From: Lepturacanthus savala
Lineage: Eukaryota; Chordata; Actinopteri; Scombriformes; Trichiuridae
Assembly: GCA_030544235.1 (NCBI GenBank)
Contig: CM060468.1
Coordinates: 11,810,258-11,874,257, forward strand
Direction of reading: 5' to 3'
Length of the DNA stretch: 64,000 bases
Made by a program: the position numbers and the translations under genes. Numbering within the stretch: the stretch's first letter is position 1; the number at the start of each line of letters is the position of its first letter. The notes below the pieces were generated by a model, which did not search any database, was not told the DNA's origin, and saw only the letters and a program-made list of their open reading frames with translations. Shown here in pieces: positions 33,431 through 46,313 of the stretch.

Positions 33431-36400
33431 GTGAAATAGTCAAAGCTAATAGTAATATTTGTTGTATCTTGCTGAAGGCTGGCTTATCAGTGATTTGCAG
33501 AAGTCTGCTTTGAATTTCAAAATAACTACAGCACATCTCCTCTGTGTAGTGTGTGTAGTGTGTGTAGAGTGTGTGTGTGTGTGTGTGTGACATTAGTTTA
33601 ATTCACAGAAGAAATACAGAATTATTCCATTCACTCCTCACAGCCGAACAGCGTATTGCAGAACTCAACTCACTGAACACACTTTATAACATAAAAACAC
33701 CTGTGCACATGTGACGTGCACATTCCCAAACACATTTATGAGACTGGAAAGGCTGCATTTGTTGTCCAAACTGCTGAAATTGCTTTTTCACATCCTGACA
33801 CAGTTGACGGAGACGACACCTTTTCTGCTTCTGGGAATACACTAGAAAACAAACATATCATCGCCTGCTTTTCGAAGCTGCTCCAGCAGTAATAACGATG
33901 TTTTACCTAAAGCAGGGAGCAAGTGTGTTCACTGCATTTCACAGAATAAAAACTATACAGTTATGTTTCCCATTTCGTGTGCATCCTCATATACATAGAT
34001 CATTAATTCTCTTTCACAAGCATACTTACACACTCAAGGTCAAACAGCAGAACCCATGTTACTTACCTGTGTTAACATCAGTTTGTTTGTGTGTGGCCGC
34101 AATCCCTTGTATTTGAATGGTATATATTGCCTTGAAGCAATGTGAGGTTAATGTATTTGAAGAGTGACTGCACAGTCGATTACACATTTGTGTCAAAGGT
34201 GTTTATGATTTGTCCTTGTGTGTGTGTATGTGTGCCTTGGCTGCAAATTCTCTAAATACATGTGAGGATAAATAGTGCTACAATACTCATTATACACACA
34301 TGTGCATAATTTAAAACTCCTGAGGGAAAGATGTGATTCTTTAAAAAGAACAAGCAATGAGGAAAGAAGATTACAGAACAGAATTCATCTGTTAAAGCAG
34401 CATTTTAAGTCTCAAAGAAACAGTTTGTGACAATGCAATATAAGCAGTCTGCACAAAGACACCTGGACCCTAACCCTAGCTGAATCTTAACCTCAGCTGT
34501 AATCAATTCACCAATAAGACTGATTGAAGTCAATAGTGTAGACGTGAGGGACAGTATACAGGAGCAGAGAGCACAGTAAGAGCCATTGAAAGAAAAAAAA
34601 AGGGAAGGGGCAGAGCAAATGAAAGAGATGGAGAGCTGGGGAAGGAAAGGACAAGAGAGAAGCAGGTGGTGGATTGGTAGAAAACAAGAGGGGGTGAAAA
34701 TAGATGGGGAGGAGGTGCATGATAGATGACGGACAGTGGAAGACAAAGAGGTAAAGAGTAAAGAGAGAGAGAGAAAGAGTGTATGATTGTGTGTGTGAGT
34801 GTGTGTGTGTGTTTGTATGTGTTGATGTAAATTAAAAATATAGATGGGGCAGCAGAGAGATTGATGGATCCATGGGATTAGAATATATGGCAGGTTCAGG
34901 TGGAGTGAATTTGAGTGGAAAAGGTTGGAGTAAAGGTGGAAGAGGGGACAGAAGAATGGTAGAAAGACAAAACATGGGCAACGGATGAGAGGAAAACAAG
35001 TTGAAAAATGTCAGACCCCTTTCACACAACCTGGCTGCACTATCTAGCTGTTAAGGTTGTGCCCACATTGAGCTGCAATAGGGAGGATGGTTGCTGCCTG
35101 GTGCCTTTTCTTCAGCAGGGGAAGTCATCTGTGTCTATTTGCTTGAGCAGCAAGAGTTGATGAGTCGAAGAGTTGAAGAAGTGATGTTTAATTGATTTTT
35201 TTTTGGAGGGAGGTGATTCTCACAAATGTATCTATGCTGAACATCTTGCATTGACACCTTGCTGAGATCCAATCAAACACGGCTTGATCTGATCCAAATG
35301 CAATTAACGTGCATGTTTTCCAGATAAGATATCCAGGTACACATCATGATGACAGCAGTAAAGAGTAAAAAAGAGAACAGAGAAGTGACTCTGAGAATAA
35401 TGAGTGAGATTAATGACTGAAAAACTAATAGGAAGAGACAGGCGGGCAGAATTAGAGGTGAGATGAGCTTTTCTGAATGTTTTGAATACAAAATTTGCCT
35501 TGAACTAAAGATGAAATAGATGAAAATTTACAATTTGGTTAATTTCGGTTGGATGTGAAACTTGTGTTTAACCTGTGACTCCATTAAAATGATAAGAAAT
35601 GAAAAAAAGATCTTTTAGAGGACAGCATGACACAGCCGTTTATGTGATGAAGTGGAAAACATACCTCTGTCTTAGGTTTATTTTACAAAATCACATTCAA
35701 TTGATATTTTATAAGCTCTATGCATCTATGTAGCAACAGCTACAGCTGTCTTTCTTCCGTTGTGTTCCCAGCCACTGAGATCTGCAAACTTTAAACGCAG
35801 GCCGAGCGAGCCCAGGGACACTGTAATCACCCAGGGTCCGTGAACTAACCACTGTGCACTGTGCACTTGAGTTTCATTTTTCTCCTTCAGGAGTGTTCAT
35901 CAGCAAAGCTCTTGAAAGATACAGAGCTCCTCAAATGTGATGTGTTCATGAAAAAAATATTCTGGCACCTCCTGCTGTCTGTGATCACATATGTACTTTT
36001 AGTGGAGCCTTTTGGTTTTATTTGCATATATTTCTGTTCCTGCCCCTTAATAGTGGAGTACTGATTTCAAACGGGAAGGAACAGAGGCATATTTTTTTTA
36101 GAGGTTCACTCATTTCAGCATTTTCTTAGTTGTTACATGCAAAGTTTAGCTTGGCTGACCTCACCCACGTCAGCTGTAGCACTTTCTGTAGCGAGTTCAG
36201 TTTCAAATTCGTAGGCAAAATCAACTGTTCCCACAGCTGCCACTGGATGTTAGAAAAAAGCCTCGTCTTATTCATAAAAGCTTTAAATCTTCACATCCTG
36301 CTGCAGGAAAATGCTGTGGCTAAGAATGTACTCGCTCGCTGTCACGTAGAAATCAACACAACCATTATTTCATTTACATAATTTCCCCCTCTATACAGGG

Positions 36401-37992
36401 AAATGTTTATTCTTTATCTGCATTTACATCCGTGTGTGTGTGTTGGGGCATCTCTCCTCCAGTCCAGCTGGTATGTGACAGTGCTGCCATGGCAACAGAG
36501 GAAAGCCATCTCGCCAAATTGCCTGTTAGCAGACTTGTATATATGACTGCCCTTCTGTCCATATCTTTTTTTTGGGTCTCTATATCTCTCTGTTCATCTG
36601 TCTGTTTCTATCTGCATGATAATCTGTTAATCCAAGATCTATTAATTTGCCCATCTGTTGATCTATCAACCCTTCTGTCAGTCAATCAATCTTTCTGTTC
36701 AACTGCCACTCTGTCGATTAATCCTCCTCCTTGTCCCTTTATCAATCTTATCTTTCTCGACTTGGTCCATCCCACCATTCCCCCCGTCTGTCCGTCTGTC
36801 ATAAACAAACTTTAGTGTCACATGTGGGTGTGTTCATCTCCGTCTCTTACCTTACAGAAGAACATCCCAGAGCATCGACAAGAGGCAGAGACATAAAAAG
36901 GAGACAGAGAGACAAAAAAAGGATAATTGTTACTAAAGAATTGTGGGAACATGGGGGAAGAAGCGGTTTTATGATATTATGTGAAGGGCTTTCTGGTCTT
37001 CTTTGTGTGATGCTGAAAATGCTGAAAATGTCTTATGCAAACAAGGCAAAAGTCAATTATCAGTCAATACGATGGTTAATTTTCCACATTCTGGACCCTT
37101 TACTGATTATCAAAAATTTAATGGAAAAGTGTTTCTGAGTCACTTGTCTGTAAATGTAAGTTAGGAAACATTTAAACAAATCATGATCATAATAATACAA
37201 ATATTCAGCAATACGAAATGAGAAAAATTGGGTGGTACAGAAAATATGTTCAGTAAATCTCTTTTCTATGACAAACAGATATCTGACCGCCAATTTGTCG
37301 GTCAGACAGGGCAATCAGGACCTGTACTTAAAAAATGTCCCGTGAACAGCATGACAGTGCGTAAATCAAGTTGTCCCACACACCCCTGGTTTTGGTTAAA
37401 GGTCAAAGGTGACAGACTGTACTGATGAAAAGGTCATCATGTCATCACACACACTTCCACCATGGAGGGAATGACGCCCACTTCCCTTTGGCCTCAAGCA
37501 CACGTACACGCTCGCACTGTACCAAGGTTATAAAAGTTTGGGATTTTTTTTATTGTTTGTTCATGCGTTTGTATTTTATTTGAAAGTATTTTTTTTCTTT
37601 TAAATGCAGTTTAGTCAGTAGTTTATTTTCTTCTGGGGATATCTATCAGGAGTGAGATTCAAAAAGTTCTGAAAGGTATTTTTGTGAAATGAAAATTCAT
37701 CAAAACATCACGCCATTTAAAAAAAAAATGTATTCAATCAACGTGCAAGCTTCAAACCGGACACAAAAGAGAAATAATTGAACAGTCTACAAAAGATGCA
37801 TCATTAACAAGCTCCATCTGTAAATAATGAAAAAAGACACAATACCGTTTCAGTTATCATTTCTTTGTAAAGGCTATTTTTAAATAGTATTATCAGTTAA
37901 TAGAGTGAGAGTTTTTTTTTTTTCAAATCTAGTTTCTATTATTTTGTTAGCTTTTTTTTTAACAATAATAACCTTTAGATGAACACTAACAT

Positions 37993-38046
<54 letters not shown>

Positions 38047-38067
38047 ACAAACACACACAAACACACA
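37993..38067. repeat. (CA)n microsatellite
   Basis: About 35 CA units, the last part interrupted by CAAA. Confidence 0.96.
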
Positions 38068-38619
38068 TTCACTGTGTTTCCAGCTGTGTAGGAAATTATG
38101 CTCTGCATGTTAATATGTGGTTTAGGTGGTAATTATCATCTTGAAGCCAAATGTTGGCACATCATTTTAAAAAATCACAGCTTCCTGTCATCTGCCCTTC
38201 GCATGTGTGTGTGTGTGTGTGTGTGGGCGTGTACTTAGACATGAATATTTATGTGTGTTTTTAAATGTGTAATTATAAATGTATTTATCTGTACATTCTT
38301 CTCTATACATGTTTGTACGTCATTACGCTTGTCTTTGAATGCACTCTATCACTGCTCGCTTCATCTTCTAAAGCCAGTTGTGTATGTGTGAGTGTGTGTG
38401 TGTGAGTGTGTGTATGTGTGTGTGTGTGTCTGTGTGTGAATGCGCGCACACACTCCTAAGACTCAATAAGGCAGGGTCAGCGTAGCAGAAAATGGTCCAT
38501 TGAGCAGCAATTGCATTCTGCTGCCAAGGACTCTGCTTGACTCTTGCCTTTTCTATGGAGCTTTACGTAAAACCTCTGAGCCCACACGCAAACAAAAACA
38601 CACCTGCACGCAAGCACAG

Positions 38620-38620
<1 letters not shown>

Positions 38621-38668
<48 letters not shown>
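38621..38668. repeat. (CA)n microsatellite
   Basis: About 23 CA units. Confidence 0.96.
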
Positions 38669-38670
<2 letters not shown>

Positions 38671-40795
38671 TACACACTTGTGGAAGAGAGGATAAAGGGA
38701 GAGACTGAGAGCAAGAGTGGAGGAGGTGTGACTAATCATCTCTTCCTCTGTTTGGAAAGACTGGAGGAGATGAGCGAGAGCTGTAAAATCATTTTGACGG
38801 GGAGGATTAAGACACACGCTCACACATGCACGCATATGCGTGCGCACACACACACATACACAAACACAGGTATGCTCTCTTTCTTAAACTTACATAGGCC
38901 GTTGTCTCTTACACTGATCTCTGATACACACTATAACATGCAGGTACATTCTTGCTGGCTCTCTCGTGCCATACAGTGAGCCAAACTGCAGATTTTCTCT
39001 CTCACATTTATTCTAACACACCTACACACATATATGCTCACGAGCTCCTACGCAAACAAATATACAAAAGGCCTGCTACCCAGATTGTGTCTAGATCTGA
39101 TGCAGCAGGATTATATTTACATCTGCCATGGGAATCTGATTTTTCTTTCGCCTGCCATAATACAGTTTGTCACACCATCGTCACTTCCCCTTGTAATAAT
39201 AACACCCTGAAAGACTCCATATCATTCAATTTTCATGTTTTCACATCTACTCTGGCGCAGGATCAGAGCACTGTTCCTTATGTAAATGCGGTTTAGTCAA
39301 GAACTTAGTTGAACCAGTTAAACAGAACAAATTTGACTGAATCAAAACTATTTTTGCTGACAGCGGCAGCTCTTTTAATTTAAACTGCTGAAGGTGCAAA
39401 ATGCTTTGAATGGATGAATTCCACAATTTGTTAAGTAAACTTGGGTTGTGATGAGTTCAGTGGAATTAGACTAAATATATACGTGCTGTAGATTCGGAAT
39501 ATAACTTTTGGCAACAAATAGAAAATCACACTTTAGAATATATTTAAAAATAAAATATGCCTCTAAAATATCAGTTACAAATGAATGCACATGCATGTAC
39601 TTTTTCCAACAATCGATCTTGATTTAAAGATTCTACATAGTTAAATATGTATGTAATATGTAACTATCGGCCTGTGCCTTTTAGGATTCTATGAGTGTTT
39701 GTTGTTCAGGAGGAGTTTTGGTAGCTGAACTATCCTCAGAGTTTTTTCTTTCCAAAACAAATAAGTAAAAATGCTGAATAAAGCAGATTCATGTTAAAAA
39801 AAAAAAAAAAAAAAATCAGCCTTTGTATAATGTTGAGAGTTAAGAGTTGCTGCTAACACTAGCTTGACTTCTATCTTTAAAAGTTTAATCCAGACGTTCA
39901 TGTTGTAATTATAATTTTTATTATTATTTAATTATTACAGAATATGACTGTACTGTTACTACAAAGAGGAATACTCTACACACTTGTATGATATTTTGAA
40001 AGACAATTATGGATTTTGACATTTGGCTACACAGCATGAGATCATGAAGTTTGACCAACTACTGAGTCTGGCAGAGGTTAGGAGGTTAAACTGACAAAAA
40101 TACAAGTGTATTTACAATTCATTATTCACACAAACATAATGACATCTGTAAACACAAACACACACCACACACACACACACACGCACACCCTTGCATCCTG
40201 TCCATCTCTCAGTGCCACAGACAGGGCTGTTGCCAGGATACAGAGGCTGTGTGTCTGTTTCCTGTCGGATCAGTCAAAGTAACCGGAATACAACTTTGTG
40301 ATCAAGCTGTCACTCACCAGTGACTGTGCAGCCTTTGATGTCTGTGTGTGTGTGCGTGTGTGTCTGTGTGTGTGTGTGTGCGCGGTATGTGTGTGTGTGT
40401 TTGCTGCCAATCACTAATTTGTATTTAAGTATATTTAAATACTACCTCACAATAGTCAAATGCAATTAACATAATTATATTACATAATAAACATGTATGC
40501 TATGTACCCTGGCACTATGTGATCTAACCATGACCATTTGACCAATTTGCCACATTAGTCAACAATATTCAACTCTTTCTCAACCTTTTTCAGGGCTGTT
40601 ATTTCATCCTGCCTTTTTTCAAATTTATATTCATAAAGAATTTAGTCCTGCATCAACAAGTACTATATAACAGTAAAATAAACTCACATTAAGCACATAA
40701 CAGACCACTCTCAGATAGAATTTCTGACAGGCTTCAGCTTTAAGTGCTTTCATGTAAAGTATGATGGTTATTCTGGAGACTACGTGGAATCTTAC

Positions 40796-40804
40796 CTGAC
40801 TGAC
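40796..40804 (-). CDS. Candidate 9-nt pde2a microexon (VSQ)
   Basis: On the minus strand a pyrimidine tract (CTTCTCTTTCCTTCTCAG) is followed by GTCAGTCAG and then a near-perfect donor GTAAGATT. The nine bases would encode VSQ in phase 0, exactly the phase needed to precede exon A, and would give VSQ-DALLRL where mammalian PDE2A has SLQ-DALLSL. Both splice signals are strong for such a short distance. Against it: nine bases carry little information, and I do not know of a microexon there in other species. Confidence 0.3.
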
Positions 40805-41711
40805 CTGAGAAGGAAAGAGAAGGAAGCAGAGACTAGAGGGATGGGTAAACAGGGATAAAGGATGATGTCTGGTGTTCTCATTTGTGGAAACGAGACAACA
40901 TTCACTTCAGAAAGTATAAAAAATACAAATTCTGAAACAGGCATTTTTTTATCTGCTGTACAGACTCATAAACATCCAGTAGACACATGAGTAGGTGCAG
41001 GATTTTGAATTATTAATGTATTTATATTTTTTCCGTAGAAAAATCAATACATTTCTTCTTTTTGCCTGCATCCATCATGCACTTTTCTGCCCATCTGTTG
41101 CAGCGAACCTTTGAAGCACTGAATACAGCTCTTACTCGTGGGCTGAGGATTCTTGCAGCTTTTTTTTCCCAAATATTTCCCAACTTTGCTTAAAGGTTTG
41201 ACTGAAAGGAAAATATTTCACAGTGAAATTGCATCCAGCTGTTTGAAAGCTTTAAAAGTGATTAGTGATTTTCAATGTCCTTATCAAGTAAAAAAAAAGT
41301 GAAAAAAGTCAAGTAAAAAAGTACAAAAAAAAAGAAAAAATTTCTCCTGAATCTCAAATCGGTACCATAAGTGCAGGCTGGAATATAAATACATGTTTCC
41401 AATGGTTGAGGATATGCATGTAATCAAATGAAACAGTTCAAAATTATATTTCATTTTATATCACAAATTTGCCCTTCAACACTTGCAATAAAAGCATTTT
41501 CTCTTTTATATTGATACACTCTGATACACACACGCTGCAGCCCGGTACAAGATTAGATTTTTAGAAAAGGATTTCGTGGCACACTTGCAATATCTCTAGT
41601 GGGCCGCAGCCCATAGGTTGAAAATCACTGTTCTAAATGCTTATTCAAATGATTCACTCACATTCAGAATAATAAAAGTAACATTAATTATTGTAATCAT
41701 GCTTTGTATTT

Positions 41712-42075
41712 AGTGCTGCACCTGGACAATAAACACAGGTGCACTGTGCTCCTGAGGAGACTGGGGTCCTTCAATATCTGCAACCAAATCCTGCTGACGT
41801 TTTACCAGTCTGTCCTCTTCCACACGGTGGTGTGCCGGGGAGGCAGCATCAAGTAGAGAGATGCTGGACAGATTGGTGAGGAAGGCTGGAGACCCTGACA
41901 TCAGTAGTAGATAAAGGACAGTGAACGAGCTGCTGTCAATCATGGGCAACAGTACCACCCCTACACAGCACCTTCACTAGACAGAGCAGCAAGTTCACTG
42001 TCATGTTCCGCAGACAGACTGAGGAGGTCTTTTGTCCCAAAGGCCAAGCAACTCTTTAACACCTCACTCAAGGTG
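41712..42075 (+). mobile_element. Rex1-like LINE, 3' end of ORF2 (degenerate)
   Basis: Plus-strand translation gives RRLGSFNICNQILLTFYQSV, then VVCRGGSIK, and after frameshifts SCSADRLRRSFVPKAKQLFN. Fish Rex1-like/CR1-group elements end with the same succession (FY-SV, AVVCWGGSI, STDRLR-SFVP-A--LFN). The middle section has stops and a deletion. Confidence 0.75.
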
Positions 42076-42144
42076 AGAGGTGCAATGGACCCTCAGTAAC
42101 TCTCAATGGAGTCTCAAAGAATTTTTCTCACATACAACCGCCAC

Positions 42145-42145
<1 letters not shown>

Positions 42146-42187
<42 letters not shown>

Positions 42188-42213
42188 TCATACACACACA
42201 CACACACACACAC
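42146..42213. repeat. (CA)n microsatellite, interrupted
   Basis: About 30 CA units with a TTCATA interruption. Confidence 0.95.
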
Positions 42214-43984
42214 TCTGTTGGTGATTTTATTCCTTTTTTTATTTATTTATTTTATAATAATAATAATAATAAGAAGAATATGCATCAAAATAATTCAGAT
42301 GACAAACTATTGAATCAAGTTATTATATTATTATATCAAATATATTCAAACTTGGCTACCTATAGATATTTTTTTCCAATACTAATGGTAAAACATTTGA
42401 TTACTTGTATATAATTACTGCCTTGCAGTGAGGGCGTTGATAAAACAAAAGTTATGGCATTTTTAACCTGGTTCAATTTTTAAGGGCAAAAATGCCGACA
42501 TCATTCAGCAACATGCTGCACTGTCTAATCAAGTATTTTCCATGATGATATGCTCAAACTCGTGGATCTATTCTATCCTGGATTTCCAGGGTGAATAGCA
42601 TCGTTGCTATATGTCAACAATTTAAGCATTTGTATATTTTATTCAGGTCTGAGCACATTTTATGGATTTGAAATGGTCTTTTATTTTGAGGCTGAGCTGA
42701 AAGATAAAGCATATCTTTTTGTCATTTGAAAACAGATTACTGCTGTTCCTTTAGAAAACTCTGATCTTTGGGCTGATTGGCCACTCAAAGATATCTCGAA
42801 GAGTACAAAAGTTGTTGCCTTAAAAATGGATGAGTGCAACAACAGGATCAACATGTCCCAACCAGATTCTAAAGAGTGGGCTGAATCTGTGTAGGAAATC
42901 GTCAGAACTGCTTTAAAGCTGCAGTGCAAACAGAGCTCAATGCAGCGCTCTCCGCTCCGATCAGAGGGTTACTGTGACTCACAGGTCAGTGGAGTTCACA
43001 CCACTGGTAAAGGAGCTGCTGCGAATCTTTTACACCCACATAACCCCTGCTCGCTTTTAGGTTGCTGCGCGAAGGAGGCAGCGACACAGAAGACAAAATT
43101 AGGATCCGCAGAGCAAACGTAAGAACAGTCATTTACATAATAACTGGATCTGTCAGAACGCTCCACTGAAAGGAACAGAGCGCTGATTAATTCCTCCCTA
43201 CACCTTGACTTTTCTTTGTTTGACTGACGCTCACAAAAACACACAATGACACTCACATACACACACACACACAAACACACACACCTTATTATGCTAAGTA
43301 TAAGCTGTCATAATGACATCCATCATTCTACTAACCATTCCATATCATTTCTGCTATCTTGTTCGCTCCAGTCCATTCTGTTCCCAAGGTGACTGTAATT
43401 TTACATCCCTATTGGCTGTTTCTACGGTTACTGAGAGATGACTAACTGTAACCAATGCCCTTATTCATTGTATCACCACCCTCCCTACTCCCTCCTAGCA
43501 TTCTACTGGTATAATTTTTTTTAGTGGAGAGATTTTTTTTATGGACATTTTATCTTGGTACTGTATTTTCACACTGTTAAACTGATACTCATCCAGCAAG
43601 TGTGAACAGCGTTTTGTGTAGATCTGCAATAGGCCAACACTAAGTACAACAAAGCAGCAGAAACACAGCTGGTGTAAAAATAAACATATATAAACATAAA
43701 TATAATTTCTCCTGTCCTTTTTATGTAAAGAAATAGGTTAGAAATATGTAGGCAATTAATTAAACTTCAGGAGAGACAGGAAAAAAAAGGAAATTTCAAC
43801 AATATGATGTGTCAGTTATTCCATATGCATACATTTCAATTAAAACTATTCACTCAGTGAATAGCAGGAGGTGAAGTTAAGTCTTGCCTTACGAAACCCT
43901 TTGAGCCCTGAAAGATACTCACTGACTTCACATCTCAATGAAGGAATAAAAACTGGTTCATTTTTATCACACTTTCTAGAGTCA

Positions 43985-44050
43985 TGCATTGGGCCGAATT
44001 GGAAAATTTAGCGGGCCAGTTCTGACCCCCGGCCCACATGTTTGATGCGA
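43985..44050. mobile_element. Fragment of a common fish DNA-transposon terminus
   Basis: The phrase GGGCCGAATTGGAAAATTT with GCGGGCCAGTTCTGACCC and ATGTTTGATG is one I recognise from dispersed non-autonomous fish elements. Only one end is visible. Confidence 0.45.
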
Positions 44051-46313
44051 TAAAGATAAATATGAAATCATAGGTGTCATTATACTTTATATTGTGATAT
44101 CAGCACAACCAATTCAAATTAGTTGTTGATGCTCATACCAATTCTGATATTTGAAATTTTCCAGCATCCTGAGACAGTAACGACAGCGTCGAGCCTCCCA
44201 CCACTTCCAGCATGGACTTGCAGGACAAATGTGCTGCAGCCAAGCTGAATATCCAATGGCTTGCAGTTGTAATGGAGACAAGCCGCTACCTCTGTGAGGG
44301 ATAGAAACTGCCCCGGGCCAAGCAGATGGTGAAGTATGCTCAATAAGGTGTGAGTTTCCTGGAAGGATCACCTCTTCAGCAGCAAGGCCCCAATCCAGTG
44401 GGCGTCCTCCCTCTACTTTGAAGGTATGAACTCTGAATGTTCTCTGATTTACTTCAGGGCATTCTCTCCTCCTCCTTTCATTTTGCATATGCTCTGTCCG
44501 GTCTGTTCTTTGCTCATCAACGTGGACAGGACTAAGACTAATGGAGTGGGGAGAAGTGACTCAGGGACTCAGAGCCATGGCTGGCCTAAGGACACACCTG
44601 ACCTGGGGATCGGCCACGTCACGTCTACAGGTTCTGCTTTAGAGAAGTTAGTGTCTGACCAGTTTCTGGTGGCGGCTAAGATAAACTGGTGTCAGGAGAG
44701 TCTCAATATCCTATCAGGACATTTGGGCGTTGAGTTTTGTCAATTTTTCAGCGAATGTTGGGAATGTTACCATGAACAGATGATTCAGTTTTGGTAATGA
44801 TCTGAAAGAAATCCTGGTTTCTGGATCACTTTGAAGTTTTTGGTAACATTGTGGTAAATGGAACCTCACATATGCTTGGTGGAGGTCCATGCTCCCAGAG
44901 TGATTTTCTAATTTTTTGGGGGAAAAATCTAATTCTAAAATCTAATCTAAATCTAATCTGTGTGTATAAGAGCGAGTGCACATATGTGTGGTAATCTATT
45001 GAAAGCAAGAGATTTTTACAGCGCATCTCATACACTGTCCATGGATATTGCTCAACAACCTTACGCAGCCCCTCCTTCATCCCTCTCTCCCACTCTCAAA
45101 CACCCACTCAATGCCACTCACACTGATACAGACATAAAAATGCATAGATGAAGTGAAATACAATGACAAAATATGAAAGAATAATAGCTTGTTTCACAGT
45201 TTTCTGTCCAAAAAGACTGCCAGAGGGGGGAAACGGGTGGGGGACAGAAAATGAGGAAGACTGAGAGGGGGGGACTGGATAGGCTACTATAGTTTATAGT
45301 TGTTGTACTCTCAGTTTCTGATTCAAACCTCATGTCTTTCCTTATTTGAATGTAATTGTTTTATGATGTCTTATAATATCTGTCTTTAGTTGATAAGTAT
45401 TTTTTTACTCTCATTGTTTATTATTTTTGATTTTTTTTTATTGTCCAAACCCAAGTACAATTTGTTTACCTTTTATAAGATATAAACGCATATCATAATT
45501 GTGTAAGTCTTTTAAAATGAGAATAAATGAGAAAAACTGACGCTACAGACAAACAGGCAGAGACACAATAAGAGGAGGAAGATGCAGCATTGAATTTTCC
45601 TCCTTGTTTTCTCAGATGCGTTTTGCCTGTTTCTTTCCACCTTGTTGTTGGGCGGGGTTCGAATCTTCTGCTGGTGAATATTCACGCCTACATGCCATTT
45701 GTTTGAATTGGATTGTGCTGATCTTGCCCCCACGTTTTACTGTGGGATGCAGTTTTACTTTCACTTTGATCAGTGTCAGCATGTACAGTGTCATTATGGA
45801 ACAAGGAACAATGTACCCTGAGGTTAGAGGACTATTACGAATCTGACAAAATAATTGCATTGTAATTTCCCTCAAAACAGATGCCTACATTTTGTGGAGT
45901 AGCTTTCTAGTCACGCTTGGTTTTACCTTCCCTACATTCATGTCCCTATATTTATCCGCTAACTAATTTTTCGGTAGATTGTTCGTGCGTGAGAAGTTGA
46001 TTTCGGGGCTGTTAGGTCAGGATGAAAAAGCTGCACAACAGGAGAATTCACAGAGAGTTTTCTGCTCAGAAAAGTAAACACCTACTGTGAATTGATGAAC
46101 CAGCACAATTATCTATGTAATACAGCCCTGATTTTACTTTAGGATCTTAAAAAACAAAAGACAGGAACTGATTACACAACTAATATTTAATGTTTAATTA
46201 TTTTCTCTATATCGATTTTTTGTCTAAAACCCAAAGAAAAGAAAGAAAAGAAAAGTTGTTGCTGAATTGACATCAATTAGTCAAATCATTTCAGCTCCAC
46301 AAAAATGTTAGTA

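Larger units (their letters stand above)
31771..41711 (-). other. Large pde2a intron, central block
   Basis: Ten kilobases without a recognisable gene. It has CA arrays at 33404-33430, 37993-38067 and 38621-38668, a C homopolymer at 33385-33405, mixed CA/TG tracts at 40159-40184 and 40340-40402, and a 20-nt A tract near 39796-39815. CAGCTGCTGCTGAAAAAA is duplicated in tandem at 32160-32200. A fragment at 41590-41640 (GTGGGCCGCAGCCCATAGGTTG) resembles a common fish DNA-transposon end. A possible 9-nt microexon lies at 40796-40804. Confidence 0.6.
42076..46311 (-). other. Large pde2a intron, block with unexplained islands
   Basis: A CA array sits at 42146-42213. A GC-richer island at 42940-43120 includes an acceptor/donor-like pair on the plus strand (TTTTAG at 43055-43060, AACGTAAG at 43116-43123) without recognisable protein. 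At 43985-44050 is a fragment resembling the end of a common fish DNA transposon (GGGCCGAATTGGAAAATTT...GGGCCAGTTCTGACCC). The stretch 44114-44800 has complex sequence with open frames on both strands that I cannot identify. Confidence 0.5.
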
